64,000 nucleotides of DNA from Cypionkella psychrotolerans. Lineage in GTDB: Bacteria > Pseudomonadota > Alphaproteobacteria > Rhodobacterales > Rhodobacteraceae. The stretch is taken from assembly GCF_001294535.1 (NCBI RefSeq), contig NZ_LGIC01000065.1, positions 248,001 through 312,000 of the forward strand, in the 5' to 3' direction. Of the stretch, positions 25,920-34,982 are shown piece after piece. The translations under genes were made by a program, and so were the position numbers. The notes below the pieces were generated by a model. It was not told where the DNA came from and did no database searches. It was given only the letters and a program-made list of their open reading frames with translations. Every line of letters begins with the position of its first letter. Within the stretch, counting starts at the first letter, position 1.

Positions 25920-27281
25920 ATGCGAGAAATCCTGCCGAACGGCCTGCTGATGACATGGTATGGCGATGATTTCACCGGATCAGCGGCGGTGATGGAGGCA
26001 TTAACCTTCGCAGGCCTGCCCTCGATCCTGTTCTTCGACACACCGACGCCTGCGCAACTGGCCCGCTTTCCCGGAATGCGGGGTTTGGGAATCGCCTCCA
26101 CCGCCCGCAGCCATAGCCCGGAATGGATGGCTGCGAACATGCCCGCACCTTTGGCGTTTCTGGCCGCGCTGGATGCCCCCTTCCTGCATTATAAAATTTG
26201 CTCCACCCTCGATTCCGCACGCCATGTCGGAAACATCGGCATCGCCATTAACCTTGCGCTGCAAGCCCGCCCGTCAAAGGGCATCCCCGTGCTGACCGCC
26301 GCTCCCCGGATGCGCCGCTACCAAGCCTTCGGCCATCTGTTCGCAGGCACCCCGCAGGGGGTGTTCCGTCTCGATCGCCACCCGGTGATGGCGCAGCACC
26401 CTGTGACGCCGATGGCGGAATCCGACGTGCTGCGCCACTTGGCGACGCAAACGGATCTGCCATCGGCGCTGCTGGATCTCGAGGCTTTGGCCGATCCGCA
26501 AACCGCCCAAACCGCTCTGAACAGCGCGCTGCAAACCGCCCGTCTGCTCAGCTTTGATACGATGACAGCCGAGACAGATGCCGCCGCAGGTCGCTTGATC
26601 TGGCAGAATCGCGATAATCTGCGGCTTCTGGTTGGCTCTCAAGGCGCAGAATATGTACTTATCGAACATTGGCAGCGCGAGGGCCTGATCCCCACCGCTC
26701 CCCCTACGCCCTCGGCTGGCGAGCTCGCGCAGATCGTCGCCGTCTCGGGTTCGGTCTCACCCACCACCGCCGCCCAGATCGAATGGTCCGCCGCAAACGG
26801 CTTCGGCCTTGTCCGCCTGAACGCCGCAACCCTGCTGACTACCCCTGAAGCCGCCGAAGCTGCAGCCACCCAAGCCGCCCTAAAGCTGATCGACCAAGGC
26901 CAAAGCCCGCTGATCCTCACCGCCGCTGGCCCTGCCGACCCCGCCGTCGCCGCCTTCCGCACAGCCCTGTCGCAAAGCCAAATCCCCTCCGAAACCGCCA
27001 ACCAACGCATCGGTGAAAGCCTTGGCCGGGTGCTGGACGCCACCTTGAAAGCCTCCAAAATCCGCCGCGCCGTGATTTCTGGCGGGGACACCTCCGGCCA
27101 CGGCGCGCGCCAGTTGGGGCTGTTCGCGCTCAGTGCCCTCGCCCCCACCATCCCCGGTGCTGCGCTGTTTACCGCCCATGGTGACGGCGTGCATGACGGG
27201 TTGCAACTGGCTCTGAAAGGCGGCCAAATGGGCAGCGCCGACTATTTCGGCTGGATCAGACAGGGCGGCGGACCGCGCTAA
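25920..27281 (+). CDS. oiaK: 3-oxo-isoapionate kinase (DUF1537 four-carbon acid sugar kinase family)
   Basis: ATG 25920 follows GAAGGAAC. The product has 453 residues with an N-terminal substrate domain (MTWYGDDFTGSAAVMEAL, HYKICSTLDS) and a C-terminal nucleotide-binding domain (AVSGSVSPTTAAQI, VISGGDTSGHGARQLG). Such kinases phosphorylate acid sugars with ATP. In this locus OiaK would make 3-oxo-isoapionate 4-phosphate, the substrate of the RuBisCO-like protein. The first half has the family DDFTGS motif intact. Confidence 0.84.
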   Translation: MREILPNGLLMTWYGDDFTGSAAVMEALTFAGLPSILFFDTPTPAQLARFPGMRGLGIASTARSHSPEWMAANMPAPLAFLAALDAPFLHYKICSTLDSARHVGNIGIAINLALQARPSKGIPVLTAAPRMRRYQAFGHLFAGTPQGVFRLDRHPVMAQHPVTPMAESDVLRHLATQTDLPSALLDLEALADPQTAQTALNSALQTARLLSFDTMTAETDAAAGRLIWQNRDNLRLLVGSQGAEYVLIEHWQREGLIPTAPPTPSAGELAQIVAVSGSVSPTTAAQIEWSAANGFGLVRLNAATLLTTPEAAEAAATQAALKLIDQGQSPLILTAAGPADPAVAAFRTALSQSQIPSETANQRIGESLGRVLDATLKASKIRRAVISGGDTSGHGARQLGLFALSALAPTIPGAALFTAHGDGVHDGLQLALKGGQMGSADYFGWIRQGGGPR

Positions 27282-27353
27282 ATCCCCGCGCTAAGCCATC
27301 GACACCACCGCCAAAATCCCCCACTCTCGCCACAACCCAACCAAGGCCGAACC

Positions 27354-28505
27354 ATGTCGCAAACCGAAAATCTTACCCTGCCAAACGGCCTCTGGCTGGG
27401 CCGCATCTGGCGTGCAGGCATCGGCCCCAGCCTTGTAACCCTGCGCGAGGATCGCGTCATTGACATCACCAGCAAAGCCGCCCCGACGATGCGCGATGCG
27501 CTGGAACAGACTGATATCGCAAGATTTATCAGCAGTATCCAAGGCGAAGACATAGGCCCTCTGTCAGAAATCGCTGCAGCCTCCATCGAGCCCGACCAAA
27601 ACCAAACCCACCTCCTCGCCCCAAACGACCTGCAAGCGGTCAAAGCCTGCGGCGTCACCTTCGCGCGCTCTATGGTCGAACGGGTGATCGAGGAACGCGC
27701 CGCCGGAAACCCGGCCCGCGCCACTGAAATCCGTGCCCGCGTGGCGGATGTGATCGGCAACAGCTTGCGCGATCTGATCCCCGGCTCGCCCAAAGCCGCC
27801 GAGGTCAAAGCCCTGCTGCAAGCCGAAAACCTCTGGAGCCAATATCTGGAAGTCGGCATCGGTCCCGATGCCGAGGTCTTTACCAAAGCCCAGCCGATGT
27901 CTGCGGTCGGCTACGGTGCATCGGTCGGTCTGCATCCGATCAGCAAATGGAACAACCCCGAGCCCGAGGTGGTACTGGCGGTCAATGCCACGGGCCAAAT
28001 CGTCGGCGCGACGCTTGGCAATGATGTGAACCTGCGCGATGTCGAAGGCCGCTCGGCGCTGCTGCTGGGCAAGGCGAAAGACAACAACGCCGCCGCCAGC
28101 ATCGGCCCATTCATCCGCATCTTCGACGGCGATTTCACCCTAGACATGGTCCGCAATCTCGATCTCACCCTGACCGTCACCGGCGAAGACGGCTTCCACC
28201 TGCAAGGCGCCTCCTCGATGCGCCAAATCAGCCGCGATCCCGCCGATCTGGTCGCGCAAACCCGGGGTCGCCATCACCAATACCCCGATGGCTTCATGCT
28301 CTACTGCGGCACGATGTTCTCACCGGTGCAAGACCGCGACGGGCCGGGGCAGGGCTTCACCCACCATATCGGCGACGTGGTGACCATCGCCACGCCAGAA
28401 CTCGGAACCCTGCGCAACACCGTGCGGCTGTCTACCGAGGCCCCGGAATGGAGCTTTGGCACCAGCGCCCTGATGCGCAATCTGGCAGGAAGAGGCCTGC
28501 TCTAA
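27354..28505 (+). CDS. Fumarylacetoacetate hydrolase-fold sugar-acid dehydratase (XylX-like)
   Basis: The protein has 383 residues of FAH fold, with metal-ligand candidates in VGYGASVGLHP and NNPEPEVVLAVN and the conserved GNDVNLRDVEGRSALLLGKAKDNN stretch in two short parts. Proteins of this length include the 2-keto-3-deoxy-pentonate dehydratase XylX of Caulobacter, which makes alpha-ketoglutarate semialdehyde. The semialdehyde dehydrogenase gene converges on it from 28550, so a dehydratase role in pentose oxidation is likely. It also follows oiaK on the same strand by 72 bases, so co-transcription with the apiose genes is possible. Confidence 0.72.
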   Translation: MSQTENLTLPNGLWLGRIWRAGIGPSLVTLREDRVIDITSKAAPTMRDALEQTDIARFISSIQGEDIGPLSEIAAASIEPDQNQTHLLAPNDLQAVKACGVTFARSMVERVIEERAAGNPARATEIRARVADVIGNSLRDLIPGSPKAAEVKALLQAENLWSQYLEVGIGPDAEVFTKAQPMSAVGYGASVGLHPISKWNNPEPEVVLAVNATGQIVGATLGNDVNLRDVEGRSALLLGKAKDNNAAASIGPFIRIFDGDFTLDMVRNLDLTLTVTGEDGFHLQGASSMRQISRDPADLVAQTRGRHHQYPDGFMLYCGTMFSPVQDRDGPGQGFTHHIGDVVTIATPELGTLRNTVRLSTEAPEWSFGTSALMRNLAGRGLL

Positions 28506-28519
28506 CCAGACACGGGGGG

Positions 28520-28551
28520 GGCTGGGGGGACGAGTCCCCCCGGCCTTTCTT
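28520..28551 (+). terminator. Rho-independent terminator after the FAH-fold gene
   Basis: A G-rich arm at 28520-28530 pairs with TCCCCCCGGCC at 28535-28545 (11 pairs, one G-T), loop CGAG, followed by TTTCTT. It lies in the gap between the rightward dehydratase gene and the leftward aldehyde dehydrogenase gene. Confidence 0.75.
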
Positions 28552-30055
28552 AAACCAAATCCGCCGGAAACAACTCGGCTGGCAGGTTCTGGAACGCAAC
28601 CGGACGCAACCAGCGCCGGATCGACAACGTCCCCACAGAAGTCGCGCCAAAATTGGTCGAGGCCGGATAAGGCCCGCCATGCACCTGCGCATCGACCACC
28701 TCAACGCCCGTCGGGAAGCCGTTGGCGAGAACCCGCCCTGCCTTGCGCTCCAACACCGGCAACAGCAGCCGCGCCTGCGGATAATCCGCCGGATCAATCT
28801 GCAATGTGCAGGTCAACTGCCCCTGCAACGCGCCCGCCACCGCCTGCATTTCCGCGAAATCGGCAACCCGCACCACCAGCCCCAAAGGCCCGAACACTTC
28901 CTCGCCCAAAGCATGGTTGGCCAGCCAATCCGCCCCCGAAACCTCAAACAGATAAGGCGTCGCCTGCCGCATATCGCAGACCGAGGTCAGCACTTCCTGC
29001 ACGCCTGCCGATGCTGCGACACGGTCACGCCCGGCGCGATAGGCTTGCGCGATACCGTCCGTCAGCATGGTCTGCGCACCAACTTTAGCCAGCCCAGCCT
29101 TGGCGGCGTCGATAAACGCTTGCGTCTCGGCTCCGTCGATCACCACCGCAATGCCGGGATTGGTGCAGAACTGGCCAGCCCCCATCGTCAAAGAGCCGGC
29201 CCAACCCGCAGCCAGTGCCGCGCCGCGCGCTGCCACCGCAGCAGGCAGCAGGAACATCGGGTTGACCGAACCGAGTTCCCCAAAGAACGGGATCGGCTCG
29301 GGCCTGCGCGCGCAGAGATCAAACAAAGCCCGACCGCCGCCCAAAGACCCGGTGAACCCCACCGCCTTGATCAGCGGATGCTGCACCAAAGCCTCACCGA
29401 CATCGCGGTTGCCGCCTTGCACCAACGAAAATACGCCGGGATGAATTCCACAGGCTTTCACAGCCGCATCAATGGCTTGGGCCACAATCTCACCGGTGCC
29501 CGGATGCGCGGAATGGCCCTTGACCACCACAGGGCAGCCCGCCGCCAAGGCGCTGGCGGTATCGCCGCCCGCTGTTGAGAACGCGAGCGGAAAGTTCGAG
29601 GCCCCAAACACTGCAACCGGCCCCACTGGCACCTGCATCATGCGGATTTCCGGGCGCGGAGCAGGCGCACGATCCGGCTGTGCCGCGTCAAAGCGACGAT
29701 CCAGATATTCGCCCTTGCGGATATGGTTGGCAAACAGCCGCAACTGCCCGGTTGTGCGCCCTCGCTCCCCCTCCAGCCGCGCTGCGGGCAGCCCGGTTTC
29801 CGAAGTGCCAATCGCGGTGATTTCCGGCCCCCGCGCGTCAATTTCCTCGGCGATCTTGTCCAAGAAAGCCGCCCGCGCCTCACGGCTGAGCGCTGAATAA
29901 CTGGGATATGCCGCCTCAGCCCCCTGCACCGCCGCATCGACATGCGCCGGCGTGCCGACCGCAAAAGCGAGGGCTTCACCCGTGGCGGGAGAGGACATAA
30001 AGGGCGTGTCGCCTGCGACCCAGTTGCCTGCGATGAGGTGTTTGCCTATGAGCAT
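28550..30055 (-). CDS. Alpha-ketoglutarate semialdehyde (2,5-dioxovalerate) dehydrogenase
   Basis: The protein has 501 residues of the aldehyde dehydrogenase superfamily. Visible are FGASNFPLAFSTAGGDTASALAAG as nucleotide-site segments, VKGHSAHPGTG, GSLGGGRALFD, the glutamate region FFGELGSVNP and the catalytic cysteine in MGAGQFCTNPG. This subgroup (cysteine in GQFCTNPG) includes KGSADH enzymes ending oxidative arabinose, xylose and galactarate pathways, giving alpha-ketoglutarate for the TCA cycle. It follows the Gfo/Idh gene on the same strand, separated by a repeat element. Confidence 0.85.
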   Translation of the reverse strand: MLIGKHLIAGNWVAGDTPFMSSPATGEALAFAVGTPAHVDAAVQGAEAAYPSYSALSREARAAFLDKIAEEIDARGPEITAIGTSETGLPAARLEGERGRTTGQLRLFANHIRKGEYLDRRFDAAQPDRAPAPRPEIRMMQVPVGPVAVFGASNFPLAFSTAGGDTASALAAGCPVVVKGHSAHPGTGEIVAQAIDAAVKACGIHPGVFSLVQGGNRDVGEALVQHPLIKAVGFTGSLGGGRALFDLCARRPEPIPFFGELGSVNPMFLLPAAVAARGAALAAGWAGSLTMGAGQFCTNPGIAVVIDGAETQAFIDAAKAGLAKVGAQTMLTDGIAQAYRAGRDRVAASAGVQEVLTSVCDMRQATPYLFEVSGADWLANHALGEEVFGPLGLVVRVADFAEMQAVAGALQGQLTCTLQIDPADYPQARLLLPVLERKAGRVLANGFPTGVEVVDAQVHGGPYPASTNFGATSVGTLSIRRWLRPVAFQNLPAELFPADLV

Positions 30056-30076
30056 GATGGTCTCCTTGATCGACGG

Positions 30077-30128
30077 CTGGGGGTTTCACACCCCCAGACC
30101 CCCGTGGGATATTTAAGCCAATGTGAAA
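30077..30128. repeat. Dispersed hairpin repeat, copy 2
   Basis: CTGGGGG (30077-30083) pairs with CCCCCAG (30091-30097) around TTTCACA. The copy continues with ACCCCCGTGGGATATTTAAG and ends at the stop codon of the Gfo/Idh gene. The same layout is found at 38782 and, inverted, at 38908. Confidence 0.7.
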
Positions 30129-31052
30129 TTAGAAATCAAAAGCCTCGGTTTCAATACGGCGGCCCAAAGTCAGCGCGTCGGCGACGTGGACCATGGGGGC
30201 GAGATCAACCTCAGACGCCCCCTGCGCCACCAATTCCGCCATCCGCTTATACAGCGCCGGGTATTCGCCCATGATGGTATTCTCGCCGCCCGCCGCTTTG
30301 CCGCCGATCTCCAGCACATTGCCGCCCATCCGCAAAGCCATCGCGCCTTGGTCGGTGTCGACCTCGATATCCCAAGTCTGCGGCCCGGTTTGCCGCCAGT
30401 CGAAATCGGCGGTGACATGGCCCGAGAAGGTCAGTTTTGCTGCGATCGGGGTCTGGCGGTTGGCCGGGAACTCCAAACTGGCGGCGGTCAGATGCACCGG
30501 GGCGGGCAGGATTTCGGTCAGGATCGAGAGCGCATTGATGCCGGGATCGAACACCCCCATGCCGCCCGGCTCAAACACCCAATCCTGCCCCGGATGCCAT
30601 TTGCGCACATCTTCACGCCAAGTGATATGGGCGCGCAGAATGGCCTTATCCGCCAGCCAAGCCTTCGCCGGAGCCACCGCATGCGCCATCCGGCTGTGCC
30701 AAGTGGTATACAGCGTCAGGCCCTTTGCGCGCGCAAGCGCCTGTAATGCATGAACCTCTGCCAAGGTTGCCCCCGGCGGCTTCTCCAGCATCACGTGCCG
30801 CCCCGCCAGCAGCGCCGCCTCGGCATAGTCAAACCGAGGCACCGGAGGCAGGCACAACGACACAACCGTCACATCGGGCCGTGCCGCCAAAAACGCCGCG
30901 AAATCGTCAAACGCTTCGACGCCGTCAACCGAGCCCTTGCGCGAAACCGTCGCCGCCAACTCCCAATCCGGCGAGTTGGCGATCGCCGGAACATGCTGAT
31001 CAACGGCAATCTTGCCGATGCCGACCAGCGCGACTTTCATAGGTTTGGGCAT
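30129..31052 (-). CDS. L-arabinose/D-galactose 1-dehydrogenase (Gfo/Idh family)
   Basis: The protein has 307 residues with an N-terminal Rossmann motif (VALVGIGKIAVDQHVPAI) and the family EKP catalytic motif (HVMLEKPPGATLAE). It resembles the D-galactose/L-arabinose dehydrogenases of the AraA/Gal type that start non-phosphorylated aldose oxidation. The start at 31052 overlaps the dehydratase stop by ATGA; ATG 31040 is an alternative. It would make the aldonolactone whose acid is the substrate of the IlvD/Edd dehydratase next door. No lactonase gene is visible in this operon. Confidence 0.8.
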   Translation of the reverse strand: MPKPMKVALVGIGKIAVDQHVPAIANSPDWELAATVSRKGSVDGVEAFDDFAAFLAARPDVTVVSLCLPPVPRFDYAEAALLAGRHVMLEKPPGATLAEVHALQALARAKGLTLYTTWHSRMAHAVAPAKAWLADKAILRAHITWREDVRKWHPGQDWVFEPGGMGVFDPGINALSILTEILPAPVHLTAASLEFPANRQTPIAAKLTFSGHVTADFDWRQTGPQTWDIEVDTDQGAMALRMGGNVLEIGGKAAGGENTIMGEYPALYKRMAELVAQGASEVDLAPMVHVADALTLGRRIETEAFDF

Positions 31053-32794
31053 CAGTGCGAATCCTTACCCACCGCATTGCCGCGCGCGCCCTTCAGGAAG
31101 TCGAGGTCCGCCCCGGTATCGGCACCTTCAACATGGCGCTGATGCAGCCAGCCGTAGCCGCTTTCATACAAGGGATGGATCGGCACCCATTTCGCCAACC
31201 GCGCCGCCAGTTCTTCATCGGAAATGTCCAGATGCAACCGACGGTTCGGCACGTCGAGTTCAATGAAATCGCCGTTCTGCACCACCGCCAAGGGGCCACC
31301 AGCGGCGGCTTCGGGCGAGGTGTGCAGCACCACCGTGCCATAGGCCGTGCCCGACATCCGCGCATCGGAAATCCGCACCATATCGGTGATGCCACGGCGC
31401 AGGATCTTCGGCGGCAGGCCCATATTGCCGACCTCTGCCATGCCCGGATAACCTTTCGGGCCGCAGTTTTTCAACACCATGATGCAAGTCTCGTCGATGT
31501 CCAAAGCCTCGTCATTGATCTTGGCTTTGTAGTCGTCAATATCTTCAAACACCACGGCACGGCCCCGGTGGGTCAGCAAAGCCGCCGTCGCCGCAGAGGG
31601 TTTCAACACAGCCCCCTTCGGTGCCAGATTGCCCTTCACCACCACCACGCCACCCGATTGGGCCAAAGCCTTATCGGCAGGCAAGATCACGTCGTCATTG
31701 TTGTTGACCACATCCTTGACCTGCTCCCAAGCCGTCTCGCCCGACACCGTCAGCGCATCCTTGTGCAAAAGGCCTGCCTCGCCCAGCCGTTTGATCACCA
31801 CCGGCAGACCGCCTGCGTAGAAAAATTCCTCCATCAGGTACTTGCCCGATGGCATCAGGTTCACAATCGTCGGCACATCGCGGCCACAACGGTCCCAGTC
31901 TTCCAGCGTCAGATCAATGCCAACCCGGCCCGCGATGGCGAGCAGGTGGATAACCGCGTTGGTAGACCCCCCAATCGCGGCATTGGTGCGAATGGCATTC
32001 TCAAACGCCTCTTTCTTCAGGATATCGGACGGCTTCAGATCATCCTTGACCATCTGCACAATCCGCCGCCCCGTAAGCTGCGCCATCACCCGGCGACGGC
32101 TATCCACCGCCGGAATTGCCGCATTGCCCGACAGCGCCATACCCAAGGCTTCCGCCATCGAGGCCATCGTCGAAGCGGTGCCCATGGTGTTGCACGACCC
32201 TGGAGAGCGGCTCATCGACGCCTCAGCCTCGACAAACTCCTCCCGCGTCATCGTTCCGGCCTTCACGGCCTCGGAAAATTTCCACAGATGCGTGCCCGAC
32301 CCAACCCGCTCATTCTTGTAGTAGCCGTTCAGCATCGGCCCGCCGGTCACCACGATCGACGGAATATCCGTGCTCGCCGCCGCCATCAAAAGCGAAGGCG
32401 TGGTCTTGTCGCAGCCCACCATCAGCACGCAGCCATCCATCGGCTGCCCGCGCATGGCTTCTTCCACCGCCATTGCGGCCAGATTGCGGAACATCATCGC
32501 GGTGGGGCGGAAGGCGCTTTCCGAGGCCGAGAACACAGGAACTTCCACAGGAAAGCCGCCCGCTTCATAGATGCCATGCTTCACACGCTCTGCCAGATCG
32601 CGCAGATGCGCGTTGCAGGGGGTCAGTTCCGACCAAGTGTTCAGAATCCCGATCACCGGGCGGCCATCGAACAAATCCGGCGGGAAGCCTTGGTTCTTCA
32701 TCCAGCCACGGTGATAGATATTGTCCTTCGACGTGCCGCCAAACCAAGTTTGCGAGCGCAGTTTGCGGGGCCATGCGGCGGGTTTGAAGGTCAT
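31052..32794 (-). CDS. araC: L-arabonate (sugar-acid) dehydratase, IlvD/Edd family
   Basis: The protein has 580 residues, typical for pentonate dehydratases of this family. The three iron-sulfur cluster cysteines are in ELTPCNAH (C60), MVGCDKTTPS (C128) and SPGSCNTMGTA (C201). It dehydrates an aldonic acid to its 2-keto-3-deoxy form. Neighbours (aldose dehydrogenase, semialdehyde dehydrogenase, ChvE-type transporter) fit the L-arabinose pathway, as in Azospirillum AraC; D-xylonate or D-galactonate are alternative substrates. Confidence 0.85.
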   Translation of the reverse strand: MTFKPAAWPRKLRSQTWFGGTSKDNIYHRGWMKNQGFPPDLFDGRPVIGILNTWSELTPCNAHLRDLAERVKHGIYEAGGFPVEVPVFSASESAFRPTAMMFRNLAAMAVEEAMRGQPMDGCVLMVGCDKTTPSLLMAAASTDIPSIVVTGGPMLNGYYKNERVGSGTHLWKFSEAVKAGTMTREEFVEAEASMSRSPGSCNTMGTASTMASMAEALGMALSGNAAIPAVDSRRRVMAQLTGRRIVQMVKDDLKPSDILKKEAFENAIRTNAAIGGSTNAVIHLLAIAGRVGIDLTLEDWDRCGRDVPTIVNLMPSGKYLMEEFFYAGGLPVVIKRLGEAGLLHKDALTVSGETAWEQVKDVVNNNDDVILPADKALAQSGGVVVVKGNLAPKGAVLKPSAATAALLTHRGRAVVFEDIDDYKAKINDEALDIDETCIMVLKNCGPKGYPGMAEVGNMGLPPKILRRGITDMVRISDARMSGTAYGTVVLHTSPEAAAGGPLAVVQNGDFIELDVPNRRLHLDISDEELAARLAKWVPIHPLYESGYGWLHQRHVEGADTGADLDFLKGARGNAVGKDSH

Positions 32795-32801
32795 GTTATC
32801 C

Positions 32802-33794
32802 TCAGAGTTGCTTGACAGTCACCGCGCCCGACAGGGCAGGGGCAACGGCCAATGTATTGCGCAGCGGCAGACCAAACGCGTCCACCTGAATCTCAAACAC
32901 ATCGCCGGGCAGCACGTTCAGCCCCTCGGCAAAACTCAACGTCGCGGTGCCAAACATATGGACATGCAGATCGCCGGGATGACGGAACAGATCATATTTG
33001 AAATGGTGATGCTCCAGGTTCGCAAACGTATGCGACATGTTCGCTTCACCGGACAGAAACGGCTTGTCAAAGATCGCCTTCCCATCACGCCAAATCCGGC
33101 TTGAACCGCGCACATCGTTCGGCAGATCGCCCACCAGCAACTCCGGCCCGAACGACGCCTCGCGCAGCTTGGAATGGGCGAGGAACAGGTAGTTGATCCG
33201 CTCGGTCACATGGTCGGAAAACTCATTCGCCAAGGCCCAGCCGACCCGCGCCGGGGTGCCATCCGCATCAATCAGGTAAATGCCCGCGAGTTCCGGCTCC
33301 TCACCGCCATCCAGCGCAAAACCCGGCGAGGTCAAAGCACTTCCGGGGGCCACCGCCGTATAACCGTTGCCCTTGTAAAACCACTCCGGTTGCACGCCCA
33401 CCTGACCCGGCGCGGGCCGGCCATCCGCCAGCCCCATTTGGAACATCTTCATGCTGTCGGTCAGCGTTTCGGCCCCGTCCAGTTTCGCATGCATCGCATC
33501 CCGCGTGGCAGCCGAGCCCAAATGCGTAAGGCCAGTCCCAGTCAGATGCATATGCGTCAAATCCGGGTGGGTGATCGGCAAAGCCAACCGCCCAGCGGCA
33601 GCCAAGGCCACCAGATCCACCGCCTCGCCCAAGCCCCGCGCCGCGATCACTTCGGCCAATCCGCGACCCTGCGCCAAAGCCTCCGACGCCAGTGCATAGG
33701 TGCTGACAGCGCCGCGCACAACCGCCGCCTCGGAGCCTTCCCGCGCCACCACGCTGATCGAGCCATCCGCATTAAGTATCTGAGACAACAGCAT
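32802..33794 (-). CDS. gguC: AraD1-type FAH-fold protein (GguC family)
   Basis: The protein has 330 residues. The C-terminal half has FAH-fold features (EPELAGIYLID, GWALANEFSDHVTER, LHVHMFGTATLSF). Agrobacterium has the same gene as gguC in chvE-gguA-gguB-gguC, and the order here is identical. The family name AraD1 reflects a proposed 2-keto-3-deoxy-L-arabonate dehydratase role, which would fill the step between the IlvD/Edd dehydratase and the semialdehyde dehydrogenase. Gap of 7 bases to the dehydratase gene and 12 bases to gguB. Confidence 0.82.
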   Translation of the reverse strand: MLLSQILNADGSISVVAREGSEAAVVRGAVSTYALASEALAQGRGLAEVIAARGLGEAVDLVALAAAGRLALPITHPDLTHMHLTGTGLTHLGSAATRDAMHAKLDGAETLTDSMKMFQMGLADGRPAPGQVGVQPEWFYKGNGYTAVAPGSALTSPGFALDGGEEPELAGIYLIDADGTPARVGWALANEFSDHVTERINYLFLAHSKLREASFGPELLVGDLPNDVRGSSRIWRDGKAIFDKPFLSGEANMSHTFANLEHHHFKYDLFRHPGDLHVHMFGTATLSFAEGLNVLPGDVFEIQVDAFGLPLRNTLAVAPALSGAVTVKQL

Positions 33795-33806
33795 GATATT
33801 TCTGCC

Positions 33807-34982
33807 TTATTTCGCTTTATTGTATACGTCGAAGATCACGGCAGCCAACAGCACCAGACCCTTGATCATCTGCTGATAGTCAATGCCGATGCCCATGATC
33901 GACATGCCCATGTTCATCACACCCATGATCAGCGCACCGATCACCACGCCGACGATCTTGCCCGACCCGCCGGTCATCGACGCCCCACCGATGAACACCG
34001 AGGCAATCGCGTCCAACTCAAACCCGGTGCCGGCTTTCGGTGTCGCCGAGTTCAACCGCGCCGTCACCATCATGCCCGCCAAAGCGGCCAATACGCCCAT
34101 GTTCACAAAACAGGCGAACACCAGTCGATCCGAATTGATGCCCGACAGTTTCGCCGCCTTTTCATTGCCACCTACCGCGTAAATCCGCCGTCCCATCGTG
34201 GTGTTTTCGGTGAAAAACGCATAGAGCACGGTCAGCACGATCAGCACCACCAGCACGTTCGGCAAGCCTTTCAGGTAAGCCAACTGATAGCCAACAAAGG
34301 CGGTTGCGGCGGCGATCAGCACAGTGCGGCCCATGAACAAAGCCATTGGCTCCGGCTCAATCCCGAACTCAGCATCCCGCGCCCGTGCCCGGAATCCCAG
34401 CCAGAATTGCGCGCCAATCGCCAGCACCACCAAGATCACCGTCAACCCATGCGGCTGGCCAATCCCGGTCAAATCCGGCAGGAAACCGCTTGAAATCGCT
34501 TGGAATTCTTTCGGAAACGGCCCGATGTTCTGCCCGCCGAGCATCCACATCGTAGCGCCGCGAAACACCATCATCCCCGCCAACGTCACGATAAACGAAG
34601 GGATGCGCCAGAACGCCACCCAATAGCCTTGCACAGCACCAATGCAACCGCCGACAATCAGCGTGAGGGGAATTACCACATAGAACGGCAGGCCCAGATT
34701 AACCGTCAGATAAGCTGCAACCGCCCCAGTGAACGCCGCAACCGAGCCGACCGAAAGGTCAATATGCCCCGACACGATCACCAGCAGCATCCCCAAGGCA
34801 AGGATGATCACATGGCCATTTTGCAAGAAGATGTTGGTGATGTTTTGCGGCTGCAAAAACGTTTTGCCCTGATAGGCGAGCAGCACCGAAAACAGCGCTA
34901 CAATGGCGACCAGCGCCAACAACATGCCGTTTTCGCGCAAGCGGTCGCCCAAAGCCGAGCTAGATTTTTTCTCTTGTGCCAT
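33807..34982 (-). CDS. gguB: Multiple sugar ABC transporter permease
   Basis: The protein has 391 residues with about ten hydrophobic segments and the CUT2 motifs MLLVIVSGHIDLSVGS, GGNEKAAKLSGI and GGASMTGGSGKIVGV. It is longer than ribose permeases, as expected for GguB/MmsB/XylH types. It works with GguA and ChvE for import of arabinose, galactose, xylose or glucose. It overlaps gguA by one base at 34982. Confidence 0.88.
   Translation of the reverse strand: MAQEKKSSSALGDRLRENGMLLALVAIVALFSVLLAYQGKTFLQPQNITNIFLQNGHVIILALGMLLVIVSGHIDLSVGSVAAFTGAVAAYLTVNLGLPFYVVIPLTLIVGGCIGAVQGYWVAFWRIPSFIVTLAGMMVFRGATMWMLGGQNIGPFPKEFQAISSGFLPDLTGIGQPHGLTVILVVLAIGAQFWLGFRARARDAEFGIEPEPMALFMGRTVLIAAATAFVGYQLAYLKGLPNVLVVLIVLTVLYAFFTENTTMGRRIYAVGGNEKAAKLSGINSDRLVFACFVNMGVLAALAGMMVTARLNSATPKAGTGFELDAIASVFIGGASMTGGSGKIVGVVIGALIMGVMNMGMSIMGIGIDYQQMIKGLVLLAAVIFDVYNKAK

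Noticed and set aside
31055-32815. Long open frame on the plus strand opposite the sugar-acid dehydratase gene
   Set aside because: The protein reads as low-complexity, His- and Arg-rich sequence with no family motif, while the minus strand encodes a complete IlvD/Edd enzyme with its cluster cysteines. GC-rich third positions create such shadows.
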